DNA of 64,000 nt from Corythucha ciliata (Eukaryota; Arthropoda; Insecta; Hemiptera; Tingidae), in the NCBI GenBank assembly GCA_038030265.1, contig CM075943.1, positions 38,006,001 through 38,070,000 on the forward strand, in the 5' to 3' direction. Of this stretch, positions 10,934 to 21,700 are shown in pieces. Position 1 is the first letter of the stretch, and each line of letters starts with the position of its first letter. The notes beneath the pieces were generated by a model. That model saw only the letters and a list, made by a program, of their open reading frames with translations. It had not been told where the DNA came from and searched no databases. The translations under genes and the position numbers were made by a program.

Positions 10934-13907
10934 ATTAAATAGAAAATATTGTGCTCTTTTCAATGGGCTCATTATTTTCGCCATTGCATCAAGCGTGCAA
11001 CAAGCTATTTCTATTTTTTAAAAATAAAAAATAAACAAATAAAAATAAATAAATAAGCGGATATCTCGGATATCCGGGTCGCTTTTTGTTCACCCTGTAT
11101 TAGTAACACTTCTCCTGCCGAGAAACTGGCATGTGATTCCCTCGGAATATGAATGAATCCCTCAGGCCGTATTGAGTGTTTTCTTTTTTTAATGTTGAAT
11201 AACTTGGTTTTCCTACATAACTTTTATCAGGAAATGACAGGTATGATAGAACTGAACATCTTATACGTTTAACGCTACTTACGTGCCTTTTAGCCGCCTT
11301 GGAGAAAGTCAGCGGATGCTTATTAGAATCTACAAGAAAACCTTAACTCTTCTATAAGGAGACTAAAAGATGGACGAATTCGGAGGATGTATTTTTAAAC
11401 TGTAAAATGTAAATCAAAAAAGTAAATTACCTTCTCACCAATTCATTTTTTTTTTTTTTTTTTTGTTTCAACTCACGTATTTGAAACAGAGAATCGTTCT
11501 ATTAATAGCTTCTCTATAATTCTTCCAAAAGCCCCAACAAGCGATTTAATTAAGTTCTAATTAAGCCCTTGAGAGTGAGAAAGAGGGGAATAGAGATGGA
11601 GGAAGATTGAATAGCCCGGGAAAGGTGGTGAAAAACTTCGATAATGTATTCACTACCGGTCGAGAAGAATGATATCATTCCGTTAATTGAATTTATAAAA
11701 GTTATTATCGCGTTAACCCACCCCATTTCCATTTTTTTCTGTTATTTATTGTTTTAAAAATTAATTACACTTATTTTTTCTACGCCATTTGCCTCGATTT
11801 GTATTTTTTTTTATATTTCGGGTATAGTGGATATAAGTTTTGGGATGTCCGAGGAAGCTCTACTATGAACCTAAAAGATATAAATTATGAGGCAAACTAC
11901 AAATTGACTGGAAAATGTGCTCAAATTCACGGCATGTTTACCAGAATATTAAATGTAGGATTCTACAGTGCTATCCAATGGAAAAAAAACTCCTTCTTTT
12001 TGTCAGAAAAATAAAAAAAGTCAAAAGAAGTAACTCTAAAACTCTAACAAGCGAAGTTTTGAATCATTACACTTTGAAAAAGCAGGAAATTGTTCACTTT
12101 TCATCTTAAGTTATAAACTAGGCAAGCACCGTTCGTTTTTGTCATAAACTCAGCAATAATGCCGACGGGCACCTATCGTTTAGAAATTTTATTGCCACAT
12201 TTTTATCGGCATCTGTTGGCACTCTTGTTCGAGTGTTATTGAGTCTTCGCCTCGGGTTTTATTACTTTTATTTTGCCCCGGCATGAAAGTCCTGTAATCA
12301 TATTTATTTATCGGTCTTATATACTTTTTGTTTAGGGCGACAGTCATTTTGATCAATGGCGGCCGTCCAAATTAAATTTTTGTGATAAACTGCATTCTTC
12401 CTGATAATGAACCCAAGAGCACGGAACAATAGACAAGGCCGATGCAGTAGTACGGGTTTATCACTATTTATATAATGAATGATAGTCATTAGATCACCCT
12501 TTGAGACTCAACGGTTCAATTATTCAATTATTTTCAATTCTTTGACTTCACCGGTAGGAACTAAGCGGTAGTGAAGGTTCAATGGCGGAGAAGCCTGATT
12601 TGGCAACCACAACGACTGTTTTTCTCAAGATCCTAGCTTATTTAACTCTGAAGAAACATTAAATACATACAAATAACCTAGATTTCAAAAGTCTGTAGAA
12701 GGCCAGAAACTATAGATATCTTGAACGTGGAAAAAAAGCCGTCTTCTGATAAACAGGAGTGAAGGATTTCCCGGGGGATTCTGGTGTGTTATCCTTGAAC
12801 GAAATATCTAGAGGAGCGATCTAGTTAGTAATCCACGCATGGTCCAGGCGCGGGGTTCAGAGTCAGAGGAAGGCTTCATCCTTCTGTAGCAAAGCCAGCT
12901 CCCACGTTTTCTAACAATGATGACTGCTGGGCAGTTTCTTGAACATGCTAAAAACCAAGTGCGGTGAAATAAAGCCATTTTCCTTTTCCTTCTATCGTTG
13001 GCTTAATATAACAATTAGAGCGCCTGAACAAGCACTTGTTATCCTATTCGTTATTTCCCACGAATTGTTTGCTGGCATGTGCCTGCGACGCGTGGCACGA
13101 GTAAGCCCAAGAGCAAAATTGATTTCAACTGGAAATCCTATGCCATTCCGGCTTAACAATCAAATATAACTTTTTTTTTCAAATACACCGGGATAAAAAA
13201 CTCGTCGTAAGCGAGAAATGTTAAGGTACACTCCAGAGGCTACTGAGAACGCAAAGGAGGCAGAGAAGAAAAATAAAGATAGAGAATGGGTTGAAGTTTT
13301 TCCATCTAAAAGTTTTAATTATGGAAGGTGTGGCTTCCTATTGAAACTCTGTAAGTTGGAGTTAGGCCTTTAAAAAATGTTCTTCCGTTCAAGAAATATT
13401 AGCCCCCGGTAGTTCTACTGCCTTCGCTAGTGCATAGCTGATACACATAATTATGATTACATCGTTTAGCTGAATGTGACCACTTAAAAAAAAATAAATG
13501 AACGAATTAAGTAAACAAAATTTTTGGGAGCGGGTTCCCACTTTCGTGGCAGTAGTGCCTCATAAGTTGTTTAAAACTAGACTGATATGTTTATGCAAAA
13601 TTATGAAATTTGTCCGTGAATTACTCAGAAAAAAACAAGACAGTATAAGAAAGTGTTTTTACATAATTGATCTCTTGCTCAATACTGTGCATTTCATTTT
13701 GAAAATTCACTATTTTTGATCATGGCTTTAGTTTTGTTGTCTGTATGTATATCCTTGTTCACACTGGTGGAGCAAGTGAACACCCTCACTCAATAGAGTT
13801 GAGGTGGAGGGAGCCCTCAAGCAACCACTTATTTGAGAAGCGCATTTCATAGATGGATGGAGTGCCAAGTTCCCTTGAGTGAGTGCTGGGTTCTCTTCAC
13901 TCATTAA
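10934..13907. other. Non-coding stretch with a solitary CACCCTGTA end and a decayed repeat fragment
   Basis: No gene recognised. 'caccctgtatta' at about 11,087 looks like the right end of a CAGGGTG-type element with no left partner. A T-run (about 18 bases) lies near 11,447. Around 12,755-12,850 the words 'gagtgaaggatttcccgggg', 'gaaatatct' and 'cgcatggtc' echo the interior of the 1.08-kb repeat (compare 28,501-28,610), suggesting a diverged third fragment. The short open frames look random. Confidence 0.4.
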
Positions 13908-14040
13908 GTCCGTTCCATTGTTTTGCTAGTGCTACACTAGTGTAGAAAACCATGTGATTTCATTGACTTATTCTGAAAAATTGAATGGAACCAGATGATT
14001 TTTTTCAAAAATGTGGCACTCGCGAAACAATGGAACGGAC
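13908..14040. mobile_element. MITE (133 bp), GTCCGTTCC ends
   Basis: The left end GTCCGTTCCATTGTTTTGC and the right end GCGAAACAATGGAACGGAC are inverted copies. The arms extend to about 25 bp including a GTGC/GCAC pair. No open frame. It lies within a region rich in 'gagtgagccctcaa' words and just upstream of the nested inverted-repeat structure. Confidence 0.75.
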
Positions 14041-15167
14041 CTATTATAAAAATTGAGTGAGCCCTCAACCATCGAACGGGTCAGAACCAACGATATATAA
14101 ACCTAGATTGCTCACAGCGAACTGGAGGGAGAGGTCGTCCCCTGATAATCAATCACCCTCTCCCTCAGTCAGTTATGGCAAGACGGTTCTTATTTTGAAA
14201 CTCCGCCCCTCCCATCCACTTGGGAACTTACTGATTGCCACTCTTTATCAGCAGTGATGAGCAATCCAGTTCTTTTATACATCGTTGGCCTTGCCTCTTC
14301 TGTGAAAAAAAATCAGGGCCTAAAATTCCAAAAATTGTGCAGGTTTGACACTAATTCGTGGGCTCGGCTACTTGTAAAACAATTTTCGCAGTTTGGCTGC
14401 TCAAAAGCAAAACCATGTGGGGTTTGTCTCCTTCAAAACCAAATTTTCTTCGGTTCAACTGTTAGAAGAAAAATTATAAAAAATCGGTCGTTGACACTTC
14501 GCGGATTACGTAATTACGTAATTTCGCGGACTCGGGCCCTGAAATCCCAAATTTAGCAAGTTTTGCTCCTTAAAAGAAAAACATTTTTACGGGTTTGACC
14601 CTTGGATTACTTTACGAGGTATGTTAGGGTCTTCTCAGACATTCGCCGGCTCGGCTATTGAAAAAACGCCTGTGATTGGCTCTTTCATGAAAGAAATTTC
14701 ATGGATTTAGCACATGAAAACATAAATTTCATGGCTTTGAAAATTAAAAAAAAAAAAAAATTGATACCGAGTGATAGGCCCTCTCTCGGAAAGCCAAAAC
14801 GAAATTTTGCCCAAATCCCAGAGTTTGGCTTGGTTTGGTTTCTCCAATACCAAATTTTCTTCTGTTGTCTCAAGTAGGAAGAGAGAAAAAAAATGTCACT
14901 TCGTTCACTCTTATAGGGACGCATTATCGCGTATTCGGTGCCTGATACAACGATATATAAAAGAACTGGATTGCTCATCACGGCTGATAAAGACCATCTG
15001 ATAATAGCCATCAAATAAGCTCCCATAGAGGATGAGAGGGGTGGAGTTTCAAAGTAAGTGCCATATTGCTTTAACTACACAAGGAGAGGGACAGGGTGAT
15101 TGTTTACCAGGGGACGACCTGCCCCCTCCACGCCCCTCCAGTCATCTGTGAGCAATCCAGGTTTATA

Positions 15168-15755
15168 CAGGGTGTTCGGTAATTGGATGCTCAGAGAAAA
15201 TATGGTGATAGTACACGTCATTTGCGATCAAGTTCACTATTTGACGTTTTTCGAAATTCAGCTTTGCTTCCGAGATATAACTCATTTTGTGTATTTTCTA
15301 CTAACCCCTATGTTTTTCCGATAAATGCCCTCCTCACGCTCATCAACAGGTGCTAGACTAAAAGTAAATAGCTCATTGGAAAGAGCACAAAATTTCCTTT
15401 GAAATGAGCTATAAAATGGATAAAATGATCCGAGATCGACAGTGGTAGGGCATCCGATTTCCGAAGCAAACTTGTTATTCGTATTTTCACACATTTTTCC
15501 TAGGCGATTTTCACCTTTCCGTAAAAAAAAAATCATTTTTTTCCATTCATGGGAAAAACTTCTTCATTTGGTGAGCTTTTAAATGACGTGCAACAATTGC
15601 ATATTTCTTGGATTTCCCGAGGAGAAATGACGAATAAACTAAAAAAACACAGACACGGAAGTCAAATTCATCGACTGTTTTCATTACTTCTTTTTCTCAG
15701 AAACTGCTCGCAGCCTGCTGATTTTCTGCTTCATGGAGGCGGGTTAACTGAAACC
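15168..15755 (+). repeat. Left terminal inverted repeat of the CAGGGTG element
   Basis: About 588 bp, inverted relative to 21,103-21,689. Landmarks shared by both arms include 'cacgtcatttgcgatcaag', 'gagcacaaaatttcctttg' and 'cacatttttcctaggcgat', as well as the inner edge 'gttaactgaaacc'. The short open frames here change between arms and are not genes. Confidence 0.8.
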
Positions 15756-17232
15756 AGATCCTTTCATTTTCGAGCAGTTAATGAAAGACAATAAAATTGG
15801 AATTAGATGGATCTGATAGCGCCCAGTAGCGACACTGGAAGACCTTCGAATCAGAGAGAATTCGAACGTTGTGCGACGAGCTCAGAAATCGCCCTCGTAA
15901 TCGAAGGTTTACGTGCCACGAGCGGAGTCAGGCGGTGTGTCCCTAATGCCTATTGTGCAAAAGGGAAGACGGTGGCCACTTTGAGCAATTATTATAAAAT
16001 GTTATTCCTTCTTTTTTTTCAAGTATTTGTCTTCCAAAATCCATCTAATTTCAATTGTTGTCTTTCATTTAAAGCTGGCTTCTTCATGGCGCGCCAGTGA
16101 CCATGATCTAGTAGCTGATGTCAGTTGACTGGCCCCATGTAAACATCTGCTGACGCCAGTCCCGTGCCAGTCCAGTAAAAAAAATTCCCACCATTCGACT
16201 TACACTGGAAGTAGCCAGTGAGCATTCTAGGGTCTCCCACCCCAAAAAATGAACTGGTGCCATCTGCTGGTACCGTGTGAACGAAATTTTCATCCTCCAG
16301 TCCAGCATTCACTTATCATATCAGTCATTTTTACGCTTGTTATCTGATATTCATCGTTTTGAACTCTGCTGACTGGCACCGGTAACTTGAATCGTCTAAA
16401 CGGACTGGCGCAAATCGGCAGGCTCCAATAACTGGTGCCTTTAGAAGCTTTTAGGCTCCAATAACTAGTGATGGGTCAAGGGAAAAAACCCAGTGGGAAT
16501 ATTCCCGTTTTTGGGGAAAAAACCCGGTTTTTTCCCAAGTAAGTATTTTCCCACCCGAATTGGGTTTTTATTCGTTCAATTTGAATAGAACTTATCACTG
16601 CAGAAATTAGAGAATTCAGCCTCGAAGCATGAGTTTTTTTCCTCGCGCAGCCTCTTGTAACTATTCTGTCATTGTAAAGACGAATCGCAACGAATTGCAA
16701 CGATGAGAGAGAAAAGTCATCACCATCGTCTGACAATGGACGCTCCATTTCATCCACGAGGTCATCATTCGTCCACAGTCGTTTCTTCTTTGTACAGCAC
16801 ATTTTTTGCTACGCTCAAAAACGGCGCTTTTAGTATTTGGTCAACCTATCCATCAAGTTATTTTCAAAATATAGAAGCAAACAAACATGAAAATTCGATT
16901 TTTCTAATAACAGTCGATTAGGAAATGTCAGAATTCCATCGGTGCCCTGACCCCCCCCCCCTCACCTCCAATCACTTTCCTGAAACAAGAGGACTAATAC
17001 AACAGCCCACAATGTTTACTTGAAACATTATTTTGGTGCTAACTCCATTCATAGAAACAATGTCATGTAAAGAACTGGATGGACTCCAAAAAAAAAAAAA
17101 ATACGTTAGAAGAACCCCTGGAGTCTCAGAGACGTATAACATTTTACAAAAAAGTTTGTGACTCATTTTCCCAATAACAAGTGCCAGTCGACTGGCTCGC
17201 TTACTGGCATCGTGTAAACCAGCCGTTACTGT

Positions 17233-18195
17233 TTAACCCTGACAGGTACCCCTGGAATTTTAACGCTTAACGAACCCTATGCGTCTCTAAGACGTATATT
17301 CAAATTGAGCACTTGTATGTTAGTACTCTTCAGTTCCTAATCAATTTTTTTTGTGTGGCTGGGATAAACTAGTCCTTTCTTGCCTTTTTTCCAACTCAGA
17401 ATTAATTATCTACCCTCAAGAAGTTCAAGATTTGGAATTTTAGGCGGGAAAAAGAGAGAAACCACAATTACATCGTATTTATAAAGGACTTTTATTTCTT
17501 TCATCATATTTGGGCAGTGACTACGTAGGTATTCTGTCATTGTAAAGACGAATCGCAACGAATTGCAACGATGAGAGAGAAAAGTCATCACCATCGTCTG
17601 ACAATGGACGCTCCATTTCATCCACGAGGTCATCATTCGTCCACAGTCGTTTCTTCTTTGTACAGCACATTTTTTGCTACGCTCAAAAACGGCGCTTTTA
17701 GTATTTGGTCAACCTATCCATCAAGTTATTTTCAAAATATAGAAGCAAACAAACATGAAAATTCGATTTTTCTAATAACAGTCGATTAGGAAATGTCAGA
17801 ATTCCATCGGTGCCCTGACCCCCCCCCCTCACCTCCAATCACTTTCCTGAAACAAGAGGACTAATACAACAGCCCACAATGTTTACTTGAAACATTATTT
17901 GGTGCTAACTCCATTCATAGAAACAATGTCATGTAAAGAACTGGATGGACTCCAAAAAAAAAAAAATACGTTAGAAGAACCCCTGGAGTCTCAGAGACGT
18001 ATAACATTTTACAAAAAAGTTTGTGACTCATTTTCGAAGCTTTTTGAAGATTTTATCACTGCCCTTCCTGATAGCAAACTAACCGAGGAAAGCATTCCTT
18101 GAGTGTCAACCCTTCCCCACTCTTATGAAAAGAATGACAGCTGTTTTTTTTCGACTCTACGTCTCGCGGACGTAGAAGGTACCTGTCAGGGTTAA
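17233..18195 (+). mobile_element. Full-length ~963-bp module with TTAACCCTGACAGGTACC TIRs
   Basis: Bounded by perfect 18-bp inverted ends. On the + strand an open frame (17,887-18,102) ends with the residues SKLFEDFITALPDSKLTEES. The same frame recurs at 20,788-20,994 but changes register with the length of an A-run in other copies. I recognise no domain in it. It may be a remnant of a captured or transposon-encoded protein, or chance. A palindrome 'tacgtctcgcggacgta' lies near the right end. Confidence 0.6.
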
Positions 18196-18249
18196 GATAA
18201 TCAAGATTCTAGTTTCAGTTAACCCACCTTCATAAGTAGAAAATCGGCA

Positions 18250-18484
18250 GGCTCCAATAACTGGTGCCTTTAGAAGCTTTTAGGCTCCAATAACTGGTGC
18301 CTTTAGAAGCTTTTAGGCTCCAATAACTGGTGCCTTTAGAAGCTTTTAGGCTCCAATAACTGGTGCCTTTAGAAGCTTTTAGGCTCCAATAACTGGTGCC
18401 TTTAGAAGCTTTTAGGCTCCAATAACTGGTGCCTTTAGAAGCTTTTAGGCTATCCATTATATGGTGCCTTTAGAAGCTTTTAGG
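18250..18484 (+). repeat. 33-bp minisatellite, seven copies
   Basis: The unit starts GGCTCCAATAACTGGTGCC and ends TTTAGAAGCTTTTA. Seven copies run head to tail, the last two with changes ('tatccattatatgg', 'cgccaataac'). One and a half copies also occur at 16,419-16,465. Since 33 is divisible by three, the - strand frame repeats an 11-residue peptide, but nothing suggests expression. Confidence 0.9.
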
Positions 18485-20119
18485 CGCCAATAACAAGTGC
18501 AGTCGACTGGCTCGCTAACTGGCGCGTGTGTAAACCTGCCGTTACTGTTTAACCCTGACAGGTACCCCTGTGGCATTTTAACGCGTAACGAACCCTATGC
18601 GTCTCTAAGACGTATATTCAAAATTGAGCACTTGTATGTTAGTACTCTTCAGTTCCTAATCGCTCCTATTGTCTGGCTGGATATAAACTAGTCCTTTTCT
18701 TGCCTTTTTTCACTCAGAATTAATTATTTACCCTCAAGAAGTTCAAGATTTGGAATTTTTAGGCGGGGAAAAAGAGAGAAACCACAATTACATCGTATTT
18801 ATAAAGGACTTTTATTTCTTTCATCATATTTGGGCAGTGACTACGTAGGTATTCTGTCATTGTAAAGACGAATCGCAACGAATTGCAACGATGAGAGAGA
18901 AAAGTCATCACCATCGTCTGACAATGGACGCTCCATTTCATCCACGAGGTCATCATTCGTCCACAGTCGTTTCTTCTTTGTAGAGCACATTTTTTGCTAC
19001 GCTCAAAAACGGCGCTTTTAGTATTTGGTCAACCTATCCATCAAGTTATTTTCAAAATATAGAAGCAAACAAACATGAAAATTCGAATTTTTCTAATAAC
19101 AGTCGATTAGGAAATGTCAGAATTCCATCGGTGCCTGACCCCCCCCCCTCACCTCAATCACTTTCCTGAAACAAGAGGTCTAATACAACAGCCCACAATG
19201 TTTACTTGAATACATTATTTTGGTGCTAACTCCATTCATAGAAACAATGTCATGTAAGAACTGGATGGACTCCAAAAAAAAAAAATACGTTAGAAGAACC
19301 CCTGGAGTCTCAGAGACGTATAACATAAACAAGTGCCAGTCGACTGGCTCGCTTACTGGCATCGTGTAAACCAGCCGTTACTGTTTTACCCAGACAAGGT
19401 ACCCCTGGGAACTTTTACGCTAAACGAACCCTATGGCTCTCCTAAGGAGCTATATTCAAATTGAGCACTTGTATGTTAATCCTCTTCAGTTCCTAATCAT
19501 TTTTTTTTGTGTGGCTGGATAAACTAGTCCTTTCTTGCCTTTTCCACTCAGAATTAATTATTTTACCCTCAAGAAGTTCAAGATTTGGAATTTTAGGCGG
19601 GAAAAAGAGAGAAACCATAATTACATCGTATTTATAAAGGACTTTTATTTCTTTCATCATATTTGGGCAATGACTAGGTAGGTATTCTGTCATTGTAAAG
19701 ACGAATCGCAACGAATTACAACGAAGAGAGAGAAAAGTCATCACCATCGTCTGACAATGGACGCTCCATTTCATCCACGAGGTCATCATTCGTCAACAGT
19801 CGTTCTTCATTTGTGGAGCTCATTTTTTGCTACGCTAAAAACGGGCGCTTTTAGTATTTGGTCAACCTATCCATCAAGTTATTTTCAAAATACAAAATAA
19901 ATAAAAAATGTATAGAAGCAAACAAACATGAAAATTCGATTTTCGAATAACAGTCGATTAGGAAATGTCAGAATTCCATCGGTGCCCTGACCCCCCCCCC
20001 TCGCCTCTAATCACTTTCCTGGAAAACAAGAGACTAAACATTATTTTGGTGCTAACACCATTCATAGATGCCAGTCGACTGGCTCGCTTACTGGCATCGT
20101 GTAAACCAGCCGTTACTGT

Positions 20120-21087
20120 TTAACCCTGACAGGTACCCCTGGAATTTTAACGCTTAACGAACCCTATGCGTCTCTAAGACGTATATTCAAATTGAGCACT
20201 TGTATGTTAGTACTCTTCAGTTCCTAATCAATTTTTTTTGTGTGGCTGGGATAAACTAGTCCTTTCTTGCCTTTTTTCCAACTCAGAATTAATTATTTAC
20301 CCTCAAGAAGTTCAAGATTTGGAATTTTAGGCGGGAAAAAGAGAGAAACCACAATTACATCGTATTTATAAAGGACTTTTATTTCTGTCATCATATTTGG
20401 GCATTGACTAGGTAGGTATTCTGTCATTGTAAAGACGAATCGCAACGAATTACAACGATGAGAGAGAAAAGTCATCACCATCGTCTGACAATGGACGCTC
20501 CATTTCATCCACGAGGTCATCATTCGTCCACAGTCGTTTCTTCTTTGTACAGCTCATTTTTTGCTACGCTCAAAAACGGCGCTTTTAGTATTTGGTCAAC
20601 CTATCCATCAAGTTATTTTCAAAATATAGAAGCAAACAAACATGAAAATTCGATTTTTCTAATAACAGTCGATTAGGAAATGTCAGAATTCCATCGGTGC
20701 CCTGACCCCCCCCCCCTCACCCCTAATCACTTTCCTGAAACAAGAGGACTAATACAACAGCCCACAATGTTTACTTGAAACATTATTTTGGTGCTAACTC
20801 CATTCATAGAAACAATGTCATGTAAAGAACTGGATGGACTCCAAAAAAAAAAAAAAAATACGTTAGAAGAACCCCTGGAGTCTCAGAGACGTATAACATT
20901 TTACAAAAAAGTTTGTGACTCATTTTCGAAGCTTTTTGAAGATTTTATCACTGCCCTTCCTGATAGCAAACTAACCGAGGAAAGCATTCCTTGAGTGTCA
21001 ACCCTTCCCCACTCTTATGAAAAGAATGACAGCTGTTTTTTTTCGACTCTACGTCTCGCGGACGTAGAAGGTACCTGTCAGGGTTAA
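20120..21087 (+). mobile_element. Full-length ~968-bp module, second copy
   Basis: Same inverted ends and content as 17,233-18,195 with few substitutions, showing recent amplification compared with the more diverged outer TIRs. It borders the right TIR of the parent element directly. Confidence 0.6.
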
Positions 21088-21102
21088 GATAATCAAGATT
21101 CT

Positions 21103-21689
21103 AGTTTCAGTTAACCCACCTTCATAAGTAGAAAATCGGCAGGCTGCGAGCAGTTTCTGAGAAAAAAACGTAGTGGAAAACGACGCTGAATTTGAATTCC
21201 GTGTCTGTGTTTTTTTTAGTTTATTGGTAATTTCTCCAAGGGAAATCCAAGAAATAAGCAATTATTGCACGTCATTTGAAAGCTCACCAAATGAGGAAGT
21301 TTTTCCCATGAATGGAAAAAAATAATTTTATTTGACGGAAAGGTGAAAATCGCCTAGGAAAAATGTGTGAAAATACGAATAACAAGTTTCCTTCGGAAAT
21401 CGGCTGCCCTACCACTGTCGATCTTGGATCATTTTATTCATTTTATAGCTCATTTCAAAGGAAATTTTGTGCTCTTTCCAATGAGCTATTCACTTTTAGC
21501 CTAGCACCTGTTGATGAGCGCGAGGAGGGCATTTATCGAAAAAACAAAGGGGTTAGTAGAAAATACGCAAAATGAGTTATATCTAGGAAGCTAAGCCGAA
21601 TTTCGGAAAACGTCAAATAGTGAACTTGATCGCAAATGACGTGTACTATCACCATATTTTCTCTGAGCATCTAATTTCCGAACACCCTG
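21103..21689 (-). repeat. Right terminal inverted repeat of the CAGGGTG element
   Basis: Inverted partner of 15,168-15,755, from 'ggcaggctgcgagcagtttc' outward to CCGAACACCCTG. It is followed by the TA duplication and the last bases of the interrupted outer element. Confidence 0.8.
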
Positions 21690-21700
21690 TATATCGTTGG

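Larger units (their letters stand above)
16660..21087. repeat. Tandem ~0.97-kb modules, five copies, two full length
   Basis: The landmark 'attctgtcattgtaaagacg' occurs at about 16,662, 17,530, 18,850, 19,684 and 20,425, always in the same orientation. Full modules (17,233-18,195 and 20,120-21,087) start TTAACCCTGACAGGTACC and end GGTACCTGTCAGGGTTAA, an 18-bp perfect TIR. The other copies are truncated. A ~55-bp linker containing 'gccagtcgactggctcgc' precedes each of the last four copies. Homopolymer lengths (C-runs, A-runs) differ between copies, as expected for slippage. The modules look like a small TIR element that was amplified in tandem inside the larger one. Confidence 0.75.
15168..21689. 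mobile_element. 6.5-kb CAGGGTG-ended element with long TIRs and a TA target
   Basis: The ends are CAGGGTGTTCGG and CCGAACACCCTG, flanked by duplicated TA (15,166-15,167 and 21,690-21,691). TIRs of about 587 bp run from 15,168 to ~15,755 and from ~21,103 to 21,689. They are clearly homologous but diverged by substitutions and small indels. Between them lie decayed 'ctggc' words (16,100-16,440), tandem ~0.97-kb modules (16,660-21,087) and a 33-bp minisatellite. A TA duplication is used by Tc1/mariner-like and some other DNA transposons, but no transposase is recognisable, so the class stays open. Confidence 0.75.
14087..21700. mobile_element. Outer inverted-repeat element, split by a 6.5-kb insertion
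   Basis: The left arm (14,087-14,292, starting CCAACGATATATAAACC) and the right arm (14,938-15,167, continuing at 21,690-21,700) are inverted copies ~205-230 bp long. They surround a ~650-bp loop of decayed 'gggtttggctcc' repeats. The right arm is interrupted at a TA by the CAGGGTG element (15,168-21,689). Joining the flanks through a single TA gives GGTTTATATATCGTTGG, which is exactly the complement of the left-arm start. Uninterrupted, the element would be about 1.1 kb. No transposase is visible; it is non-autonomous. Confidence 0.7.

Noticed and set aside
18230..18457. Repeated 11-residue peptide frame on the - strand
   Set aside because: A direct result of the 33-bp minisatellite period; there is no sign of a gene.
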